Source: a bacterium UBA1790 (GTDB lineage Bacteria > Bacteroidota > Bacteroidia > Bacteroidales > Muribaculaceae). Taken from it: a DNA stretch of 5,750 nucleotides. This document shows positions 1 to 5,422 of the stretch, in pieces. How positions within the stretch are numbered: position 1 is the first letter of the stretch; each line of letters starts with the position of its first letter. The notes below the pieces were generated by a model that was not told the origin of the DNA, searched no databases, and saw nothing but the letters and a program-made list of their open reading frames with translations. The DNA is taken from the NCBI GenBank assembly GCA_002314465.1, contig DCGA01000150.1, positions 3,400 to 9,149 of the forward strand, written 5' to 3'. The position numbers and the translations under genes were made by a program.

Positions 1-13
1 ATTTATTAATTAG

Positions 14-2437
14 ATGGAAAAAATAATAAATGGCATTATTGCGCTGTGGCATGCAGCCGGAAACGGCTGGCATCGCTTCAAAGCCTGGTACAAGGGATTG
101 TACAAGGGCCGCCCCTGGTATGTGCGCATACTCGTTGCCATGGCCACTATGATAGTGGGCTTTATATTGTTCCTGATAGCCGTGGACATCAATTTCCTGT
201 GGCTATTCGGCAAGTCTCCGTCAACATACAGCATAATGCACCCACCCACACTCGAGGCGAGTTACATTTACAGTGCCGACGGTGTCGAAATAGGAAAATA
301 CTTTGACGAAAACCGCACCCTTGTCGACTATGACGAGATAAACCCGGAGTTCTTCACCGTGCTCATCTCGACCGAGGACGAACGCTTCTACAAGCACCAC
401 GGCATCGACTTCGGCGGACTTGCGGCTGCAGCCAAGGACCTCCTGCTGCACGGGCGCGCACGCGGTGCGTCGACAATCACGCAACAGCTCGTCAAGAACA
501 TGTTCCGCATGCGCACCAACAAGGAGTACTCGACAGGTCTGCTGGGCTATATTCCCGGTGTAAAGATGCTCATCACCAAGAGCAAGGAGTGGATTATCGC
601 AACCAAACTCGAGATGTTCTACTCTAAGGAGGAAATCCTTGAGATGTATGCCAACACGGTTGACTTCGGCAGCAATGCCTACGGCATAAAGACTGCAGCT
701 AAGACCTACTTCGACACTACCCCCGACAAACTCAAGGTACAGGAGAGTGCAGTTCTCGTGGGATTGCTCAAGGCCACCAGCACCTACAACCCGCGCCTGA
801 ACCCCAAGAATAGCCTCCAACGCCGCAACGTGGTGCTCAACGGAATGCGAGAGCAAGGCAAACTCACCAAGGCGCAATGCGACTCGCTCATGGCAATGCC
901 CATAGAGTTGCACTACACCGTCGACAACGCCTATGCCGGACAGGCACTATACTTCAAGCAGGAAGTGGCACGCCAACTCGAGGAGTGGTGCCAAGCCACA
1001 GGGCACGACCTCAACACCGATGGCCTGAAGATATATACCACCATCGACACCCGCATGCAGCGCTACGCCGAGCAGGCGGTGACCGAGAAGATGAAGATTG
1101 TGCAACGCAACTTCAAGGAACACTGGGGCGACGGCGACTGCTGGGTTGACGAGAACGGAAAGGTTATCGCCAACTTTGTCGAAGACAAGGCACACAACAC
1201 CGATGCCTACCACAGCCTGCTGGCACGCTACCCCAACAACCTTGACTCGGTGGACTACTACATGAACCTGCCCCACCGCGTCCATCTCTTTGACTACGAG
1301 AACGACAGCCTGTACATGGAAATGAGTTCGATGGACTCGCTGCGCTATATGCTCCATTTCATGCACGCCGGTTTCATAGCCATGGAACCCCAGAACGGTC
1401 ATGTAAAGGCGTGGGTGGGCGACGTAGACTTCGACACATGGAAATATGACAACGTTCATGCCGAGCACCAGCCCGGGTCTACCTTCAAGTTGTTTGTCTA
1501 CTCGGCAGCAATGGAACACGGCATGGCACCCTGCATTCACCGCCGCGACGAATACTTTGACACGCTGGTACTCAACCGCGAGACCAATGAGATGGAGCAC
1601 TGGCATCCCACTAATGCCAACGGCCAGTTCAGCGGCTCAGACATGACGCTGCGCACAGCATTTGCACAGAGCATTAACAGCGTGGCAGTGCGTGTAGCAC
1701 TCGATGTGGGTATTCCCATCGTGGCACAGACAGCCCGCGACATGGGTATAGAGAGCCAACTCGACGAAACCCCTGCCATTGCGCTCGGGGCCAGCGACGT
1801 GAACCTCATGGAACTTGTCAACGGATTCTGCACCATCGCCAACGACGGCGTGTGCCACAAGCCTGTGCTGGTGACCCGCATCATCGACAAGAACGGCAAC
1901 GAGGTGTATCATGAGCCACGCGATGCCGAGCGAGCAGTGTCTTACCGCACAGCATTCTTCATGCAGCAGATGCTCATGGCGGGACGCACCGACGCGGGAG
2001 GCACATCGCAAGCCATCAACGGATACATTAGTCCGTCGATGTATGACACCGACTTCGGTGGCAAGACCGGCACCAGCAACCGCCACGCCGACGCATGGTT
2101 TGTGTGCGTATCGCCCAACCTTGTGTGCGGTGCATGGGTAGGCGGACAGTATCGCCAGATTCACTTCCGCACCGGCGCACTGGGCCAGGGCAGCCGCACA
2201 GCGCTCCCCATATGCGGTGCATTCATCCAGCGCGTGTTCAACGACCGCGCCTTCAAGTCCTACCACAAGAGGTTTGGCGCAGCACGCGAATACATCGACC
2301 CGGCCCTTTACTCGGGATGCAGCACCGACATAGAACTCGACAGCCTGCTCACCGACAGCCTGGGACTGGACTCGATTATCCCCGAAGCCCCCGCAACGGA
2401 TGATTCCACCGCTCCCGACACAACCAAACAGATTTAA
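14..2437 (+). CDS. Class A penicillin-binding protein (PBP1A-type, bifunctional transglycosylase/transpeptidase)
   Basis: This inner-membrane enzyme polymerises lipid II into glycan strands and cross-links the stem peptides in the periplasm. The 807-residue protein has a short cytoplasmic N-terminus and one membrane anchor at about residues 38-57. The GT51 glycosyltransferase domain follows at about 85-262: EDERFYKHHGID at 121-132 (catalytic Glu121), GASTITQQLVKN at 151-162, KEWIIATKLE at 191-200, and KEEILEMYANTVDFG from 205. The transpeptidase domain spans about 450-740, with SxxK at Ser489-Lys492 (HQPGSTFK), SxN at 553-555 and KTGTS at 684-688. All catalytic motifs are intact. An insert of roughly 90 residues (about 360-450) separates the domains, and the tail (about 775-807) is acidic and Ser/Thr/Asp-rich. 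The start is well fixed: an in-frame TAG at 11-13 directly precedes ATG 14, and later ATGs would cut into the membrane anchor. No Shine-Dalgarno is visible. The stop overlaps the next start, so it heads or sits within an operon. I leave the symbol blank because mrcA and ponA are both used. Confidence 0.96.
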   Translation: MEKIINGIIALWHAAGNGWHRFKAWYKGLYKGRPWYVRILVAMATMIVGFILFLIAVDINFLWLFGKSPSTYSIMHPPTLEASYIYSADGVEIGKYFDENRTLVDYDEINPEFFTVLISTEDERFYKHHGIDFGGLAAAAKDLLLHGRARGASTITQQLVKNMFRMRTNKEYSTGLLGYIPGVKMLITKSKEWIIATKLEMFYSKEEILEMYANTVDFGSNAYGIKTAAKTYFDTTPDKLKVQESAVLVGLLKATSTYNPRLNPKNSLQRRNVVLNGMREQGKLTKAQCDSLMAMPIELHYTVDNAYAGQALYFKQEVARQLEEWCQATGHDLNTDGLKIYTTIDTRMQRYAEQAVTEKMKIVQRNFKEHWGDGDCWVDENGKVIANFVEDKAHNTDAYHSLLARYPNNLDSVDYYMNLPHRVHLFDYENDSLYMEMSSMDSLRYMLHFMHAGFIAMEPQNGHVKAWVGDVDFDTWKYDNVHAEHQPGSTFKLFVYSAAMEHGMAPCIHRRDEYFDTLVLNRETNEMEHWHPTNANGQFSGSDMTLRTAFAQSINSVAVRVALDVGIPIVAQTARDMGIESQLDETPAIALGASDVNLMELVNGFCTIANDGVCHKPVLVTRIIDKNGNEVYHEPRDAERAVSYRTAFFMQQMLMAGRTDAGGTSQAINGYISPSMYDTDFGGKTGTSNRHADAWFVCVSPNLVCGAWVGGQYRQIHFRTGALGQGSRTALPICGAFIQRVFNDRAFKSYHKRFGAAREYIDPALYSGCSTDIELDSLLTDSLGLDSIIPEAPATDDSTAPDTTKQI

Positions 2438-2448
2438 TGACGAATATG
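2435..2448 (+). promoter_or_regulatory. TAATG stop/start overlap with a second candidate start
   Basis: The PBP stop TAA (2435-2437) shares its last A with the ATG (2437-2439) of the peptidase gene. A second in-frame ATG at 2446 would give MKHRTN, a more typical signal-peptide beginning. I see no Shine-Dalgarno before either start. The overlap suggests translational coupling by reinitiation (inference). Both starts give the same mature protein once the signal peptide is removed, so the choice matters little for function. Confidence 0.6.
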
Positions 2449-4623
2449 AAGCATAGAACAAACATACTACTTGCATGCGCGCTCATGATGGCTACTGCCC
2501 TCGGTGCCGCAGCACAAAAGCAATTCACGCTCGAGGACCTCAACTTCGGCGGCACAAACTACCGTAACATGGTGCCTCAAAACCGCAACATCGTGTGGAT
2601 GGGCGACAAACCCCTGCACGTAAACAGTGACTCGTGCTGGGTCATCGACACCAAGACTGCCCGCGAGAAACTGCTGTTCACCCGCGACCAGATTGCCGCT
2701 TGGGCAGGCGTAGAGAAGGTGAAGAACCTTACCTGGCTCAGTTTCCCCGACCCTGCTAAACCCCAGGCTATTGTGATGACCGACAGCTCGCGCATCCTCG
2801 TAGACGTGAAGGCACACAAGCCCGTGTGGGTACAGAGCACCAAGGGCGAAGGCAGCGTGAAGAAATGGCACGAGACCAGCCGCGCCACAGCCTTTGTGCG
2901 CGACCACAACCTGTGGGTAAAAGATGCACAGGGTAATGAGCACCAGGTCACTACCGACGGAAGCGAGAAGATTGTCTATGCCCAGAGTGTGCACCGCAAC
3001 GAGTTTGGCATCGACGGTGGCATTTTCTGGAACAACGCCGGCGATAAGGTGGCATTCTACCGCATGGACCAGAGCATGGTGACCGATTACCCGCTCATCG
3101 ATGTTCCCGAGCCCACCGACAGCACCAAGTATATCGCTACACCCGCTCCCGAGACCTACCCCATGGCAGGACAGACATCCCACCTGGTTACCGTGGGTAT
3201 CTACGACATGGCAAGCGGCAATGTCACATACATCAACGCCGGAGACCCCACCGACCGTTATTTCACCAACATTGCATGGAGTCCCAACGACAAGTATATC
3301 TACATGTTTGAACTCAACCGCCGTCAGAACGACTGCGCCCTGATGAGGTACAACGCCGCAACAGGTCAGTTTGCAGGCCAACTCTACCGCGAGATTCATC
3401 CCAAGTATGTAGAGCCGCAGCACCCCATCGTGTTCCTGCCCTGGGACGACGAGGCATTTGTGATGCAGAGCGAGAAAGACGGATATAACCACCTGTACCT
3501 GCACGACAGCGACGGCAACCAGCTGCGCCAGCTCACACAGGGCAACTGGGTAGTGATGAATATGCTCGGATTTGATGCATCAACCAAGTCAATCGTCTAC
3601 ACCAGCAATGAGGCAAATCCGCTGCAGCAAAACGTGTACAGCGTTAATGTGGCCACAGGCGAGCGCCATCGCATAGACGAGGGCGGCAAGGGATGGCACA
3701 GTGCGTCGCTCAGCCCCAGCGGCAAGTGGCTCATCGACTATTACCAGGAGCCCGATGTGCCCCGCAACATCGCTATCGTGAACACAGCAACTGGTGCCGC
3801 AACACGCTATTTCACCGCACCTGACCCATGGGAGGGCTACACCGTGCCCACCTATGAGAGCGGTTCTATCAAGGCGGCCGACGGCACTACCGACCTGTAT
3901 TACCGCATGGTGAAGCCCGCCGACTTCGATCCCAGCAAGAAATACCCCACCGTTGTTTATGTGTACGGCGGTCCTCACGCCCACAACGTGGACGCACGCT
4001 GGCACTATTGCAGCCGCAGTTGGGAGACCTACATGGCACAGCGCGGCTATGTGCTGTTCATCCTTGACAACCGTGGCAGTGCCAACCGCGGACGCGACTT
4101 TGAGAACGCCACTTTCCACAAACTCGGTCAGGTAGAAATGTCCGACCAGATGTGCGGCGTGGAGTTCCTCAAAACACAAGAATATGTCGATACCACCCGC
4201 CTCGGCGTGCATGGTTGGAGTTACGGTGGTTTCATGACCATAAGTCTGATGACCAACTACCCCGACGTGTTTAAGGTGGGTGTAGCCGGAGGCCCCGTAA
4301 TCGACTGGAAGTGGTATGAGGTAATGTATGGCGAGCGCTATATGGGTACGCCCAAGAGCAATCCCGAGGGATATGCCCTGACCAGCCTCATTCCCAAGGC
4401 AAAAGACCTCAAGGGCCGTCTGCAGATTATCATCGGTCTCAACGACCCCACGGTGGTTCCGCAGCACGCCTATTCGTTCCTCAAGGCATGTATCGCCGCC
4501 GGGACACAACCCGATTTCTTCGTGTATCCCGGCCAGGGCCACAACATGGCAGGTCACCAAAGCGTGCATCTGCATGAGCGCATCACCCGTTATTTCGACG
4601 ACTACCTCATGAACGCAAAATAA
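2437..4623 (+). CDS. Secreted S9-family prolyl peptidase, prolyl tripeptidyl peptidase (PtpA)-like
   Basis: This serine peptidase of the DPP4/POP clan probably releases short N-terminal peptides ending in proline from oligopeptides in the periplasm or at the cell surface. The 728-residue protein has a signal peptide at 1 to about 26 (hydrophobic core ILLACALMMATALG, likely cut after AAA). A DPP-IV-type beta-propeller follows to about residue 470, including HRNEF at 186-190 and FYRMDQSMV at 207-215. The C-terminal alpha/beta-hydrolase contains YGGP at 510-513 (oxyanion Tyr510), GWSYGG at 593-598 (nucleophile Ser595), GLND at 667-670 (Asp670) and GHN at 701-703 (His702). As I recall, Porphyromonas gingivalis PtpA is 732 residues with triad Ser603/Asp678/His710, a constant offset of 8 from this protein; its Glu636 would then match Glu628. 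The YGERY (631-635) and NPEGY (642-646) segments also recall PtpA. A plain DPP4 has a Glu-Glu pair where this protein has Asn188-Glu189. S9 membership is certain; PtpA over DPP4 is my inference. It is coupled to the PBP gene upstream. Confidence 0.93.
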   Translation: MTNMKHRTNILLACALMMATALGAAAQKQFTLEDLNFGGTNYRNMVPQNRNIVWMGDKPLHVNSDSCWVIDTKTAREKLLFTRDQIAAWAGVEKVKNLTWLSFPDPAKPQAIVMTDSSRILVDVKAHKPVWVQSTKGEGSVKKWHETSRATAFVRDHNLWVKDAQGNEHQVTTDGSEKIVYAQSVHRNEFGIDGGIFWNNAGDKVAFYRMDQSMVTDYPLIDVPEPTDSTKYIATPAPETYPMAGQTSHLVTVGIYDMASGNVTYINAGDPTDRYFTNIAWSPNDKYIYMFELNRRQNDCALMRYNAATGQFAGQLYREIHPKYVEPQHPIVFLPWDDEAFVMQSEKDGYNHLYLHDSDGNQLRQLTQGNWVVMNMLGFDASTKSIVYTSNEANPLQQNVYSVNVATGERHRIDEGGKGWHSASLSPSGKWLIDYYQEPDVPRNIAIVNTATGAATRYFTAPDPWEGYTVPTYESGSIKAADGTTDLYYRMVKPADFDPSKKYPTVVYVYGGPHAHNVDARWHYCSRSWETYMAQRGYVLFILDNRGSANRGRDFENATFHKLGQVEMSDQMCGVEFLKTQEYVDTTRLGVHGWSYGGFMTISLMTNYPDVFKVGVAGGPVIDWKWYEVMYGERYMGTPKSNPEGYALTSLIPKAKDLKGRLQIIIGLNDPTVVPQHAYSFLKACIAAGTQPDFFVYPGQGHNMAGHQSVHLHERITRYFDDYLMNAK

Positions 4624-4625
4624 CC

Positions 4626-4631
4626 AAAAGG
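4626..4631 (+). promoter_or_regulatory. Possible ribosome binding site of the transposase gene
   Basis: The purine run AAAAGG lies 11 bases before ATG 4643, within the 19-base gap after the peptidase stop. It is the best Shine-Dalgarno-like sequence ahead of any gene in the window, though Bacteroidota rely little on such sites. The short gap leaves little room for a separate promoter or terminator, so read-through from the upstream operon is plausible. Confidence 0.35.
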
Positions 4632-4642
4632 CGACAATATTT

Positions 4643-5098
4643 ATGGCACAATCGCTCAGCAAAATATATCTGCACATCATCTTTCACACCAAGACAACAA
4701 GTCCCGGAGTGATGGATCAAGACATTGAGCGTTTACATGCCTACGTAGGCCAACTGATAAATGAAACCGGATGCTATTCAATCATTGTTGGAGGTGTAAA
4801 AGACCATGTACATGTGTTATGCGCCTTGTCGAGAGATGTAACCGTTTCTCATTTGGTTGAAGAAATCAAGCGAAACAGTAGTCGATGGATTAAAAACGTT
4901 AACCCGAGGTACTCAAACTTTGCTTGGCAAGGCGGATATGCAGCATTTTCGGTTAGTCAGTCTGTAGTTGACAAGACGATTAGTTACATAAAGAATCAAG
5001 CGCAACATCATTGTTCAATTTCATTTGAGAATGAATACAAGCGTTTTATGGATATGTACCAAATAAAATATGACGAGCGGTATGTGTTTTGTGATTGA
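4643..5098 (+). CDS. IS200/IS605-like Y1 (HUH) transposase, probable REP-associated tyrosine transposase (RAYT)
   Basis: This is a single-strand DNA endonuclease/transposase of the Y1_Tnp family that cuts DNA next to hairpins through a 5'-phosphotyrosine intermediate. The 151-residue protein is full length for the family. It shows the HUH metal-binding motif as His55-Val-His57 (KDHVHVL), the conserved FAWQGGYAAFSVS block at 93-105, and YIKNQ at 115-119 with the presumed catalytic Tyr115 and the usual YxxxQ glutamine. The C-terminal ending resembles Bacteroidota IS200-like proteins I recall. No frameshift or premature stop is seen, so it is probably active. It has no TnpB partner. No hairpin or IS-like end lies upstream, while six hairpins begin 12 bases after its stop; this favours a RAYT over a complete IS200. 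Its base composition is lower in GC than its neighbours (24 of 60 bases in the line starting at 4741, against 35 of 60 in the line starting at 2281), which suggests separate ancestry. Confidence 0.9.
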   Translation: MAQSLSKIYLHIIFHTKTTSPGVMDQDIERLHAYVGQLINETGCYSIIVGGVKDHVHVLCALSRDVTVSHLVEEIKRNSSRWIKNVNPRYSNFAWQGGYAAFSVSQSVVDKTISYIKNQAQHHCSISFENEYKRFMDMYQIKYDERYVFCD

Positions 5099-5105
5099 CA
5101 TAATG

Positions 5106-5125
5106 CTTTTGCCCTTACAGGGCGC
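5106..5125 (+). repeat. Hairpin A1
   Basis: The stem GCCCT (5111-5115) pairs with AGGGC (5119-5123) around loop TAC. The 17-base unit TTGCCCTTACAGGGCGC (5109-5125) is an exact reverse complement of A3 (5324-5340). A slightly longer 19-base match (5106-5124) is inverted at A4 (5391-5409). It starts 12 bases after the transposase stop. No T-run follows the stem, so a standard intrinsic terminator is unlikely. Confidence 0.85.
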
Positions 5126-5141
5126 ATTAATTGATGCATCA

Positions 5142-5167
5142 TATACCCAGGGCGTTGCCCTGGGCTA
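5142..5167 (+). repeat. Hairpin B1
   Basis: An 8-bp perfect GC-rich stem, CCCAGGGC (5146-5153) with GCCCTGGG (5157-5164), closes a GTT loop. It is preceded by TATA and followed by CTA. All 26 bases recur as an exact reverse complement at 5350-5375. It is the strongest hairpin type in the window. The conserved TATA on its 5' side is a candidate guide sequence for the Y1 transposase (inference). Confidence 0.88.
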
Positions 5168-5176
5168 AGAGCGTCA

Positions 5177-5193
5177 TTGCCCTTTCAGGGCGC
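5177..5193 (+). repeat. Hairpin A2 (loop variant)
   Basis: The stem GCCCT (5179-5183) pairs with AGGGC (5187-5191) around loop TTC. It differs from the A consensus TTGCCCTTACAGGGCGC only in one loop base (T for A). The stem is unchanged, which fits selection on pairing rather than on loop sequence, though one change is weak evidence. Confidence 0.82.
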
Positions 5194-5323
5194 CTTCAAT
5201 TACAAACGAACTGAAAACGGGTATCGGTGCCATACCTACCCATAACCCATTGCGACACAATGCAGCGGGAACGCATAACACCAGCCCCGAAGAGGCAATG
5301 TCAATTGCGATTAACGACCGGCA
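5194..5323. other. Middle segment of the hairpin array, no gene
   Basis: These 130 bases between the two arms hold no convincing coding region and no Bacteroidota-type promoter (TAnnTTTG) that I can see. Three weak short inverted repeats are present: GGTAT/ATACC (5220-5224 and 5232-5236), CATTG/CAATG (5248-5252 and 5258-5262) and GCAAT/ATTGC (5295-5299 and 5304-5308). The second is centred at 5255, close to the array's dyad axis near 5258. Stems of 5 bp can occur by chance. Confidence 0.5.
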
Positions 5324-5340
5324 GCGCCCTGTAAGGGCAA
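5324..5340 (-). repeat. Hairpin A3 (inverted)
   Basis: On the + strand it reads GCGCCCTGTAAGGGCAA, the exact reverse complement of the 17-base A1 unit. The stem is GCCCT (5326-5330) with AGGGC (5334-5338) and loop GTA. It mirrors A2 across the array's axis, although its loop matches A1 rather than A2. Confidence 0.85.
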
Positions 5341-5349
5341 GGCTGCAAA

Positions 5350-5375
5350 TAGCCCAGGGCAACGCCCTGGGTATA
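5350..5375 (-). repeat. Hairpin B2 (inverted)
   Basis: This is the exact 26-base reverse complement of B1. The stem CCCAGGGC (5353-5360) pairs with GCCCTGGG (5364-5371) around loop AAC, flanked by TAG and TATA on the + strand. Because B1 and B2 are complementary along their whole length, they can also pair with each other in single-stranded DNA or RNA. Confidence 0.88.
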
Positions 5376-5390
5376 GAACGGAAAAACAAC

Positions 5391-5409
5391 CGCCCTGTAA
5401 GGGCAAAAG
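5391..5409 (-). repeat. Hairpin A4 (inverted), next to the carboxypeptidase start
   Basis: The stem GCCCT (5392-5396) pairs with AGGGC (5400-5404) around loop GTA. The 19 bases 5391-5409 are the exact reverse complement of 5106-5124. The stem ends 18 bases before ATG 5423, so in an mRNA starting upstream it would sit beside the ribosome footprint of the carboxypeptidase gene. Confidence 0.85.
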
Positions 5410-5422
5410 AATTATAAAAAAT

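Larger units (their letters stand above)
5106..5409. repeat. Mirror-ordered A-B-A / A-B-A hairpin array (REP/BIME-like)
   Basis: Six short palindromes lie in this 304-base stretch. A1 (5109-5125), B1 (5142-5167) and A2 (5177-5193) read on the + strand. A3 (5324-5340), B2 (5350-5375) and A4 (5390-5406) are their counterparts on the - strand in reverse order. Midpoints of the pairs A1/A4, B1/B2 and A2/A3 fall at 5257.5, 5258.5 and 5258.5. Gaps between units are 16 and 9 bases on the left and 9 and 14 on the right. The spacers themselves do not match, so the hairpins are the conserved units. No open gene occupies the stretch. It lies directly after a Y1 transposase, whose relatives act on such hairpins. 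A simple long inverted duplication is the alternative, but it would require selective decay of the spacers. Confidence 0.85.

Noticed and set aside
221..2476. Long open frames on the - strand opposite the PBP gene (221-913, 947-1606, 1637-2476)
   Set aside because: Same reason: shadow frames with Val/His/Cys/Gly-rich translations and no domain, lying opposite intact PBP motifs.
4600..4642. Left end of an IS200 element upstream of the transposase
   Set aside because: I searched this stretch for a hairpin or an A/B-like unit and found none; most of it is the conserved 3' end of the peptidase gene.
2467..4680. Long open frames on the - strand opposite the S9 peptidase (2467-3504 and 3589-4680)
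   Set aside because: They are antisense to a complete, motif-rich gene, show no recognisable domain, and are expected from its GC-rich codon use.
5096..5101. TTGACA as a sigma-70 -35 box
   Set aside because: It overlaps the transposase stop codon, no matching -10 box at proper spacing is clear, and Bacteroidota use a different promoter consensus.
5111..5123. Intrinsic terminator of the transposase gene
   Set aside because: The 5-bp stem is not followed by a T-run on the + strand. The hairpin is one of a repeated family, so termination is not its evident role, although weak termination cannot be excluded.
5106..5191. CRISPR array
   Set aside because: The units are short palindromes in both orientations with unequal spacers of 9-16 bases and a 130-base gap. 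No direct repeats of CRISPR length and no cas genes are present.
5391..5409. - strand terminator formed by A4 followed by T-rich sequence (5382-5386 as read on the - strand)
   Set aside because: The T-run starts several bases after the stem, and no - strand gene lies upstream of it.
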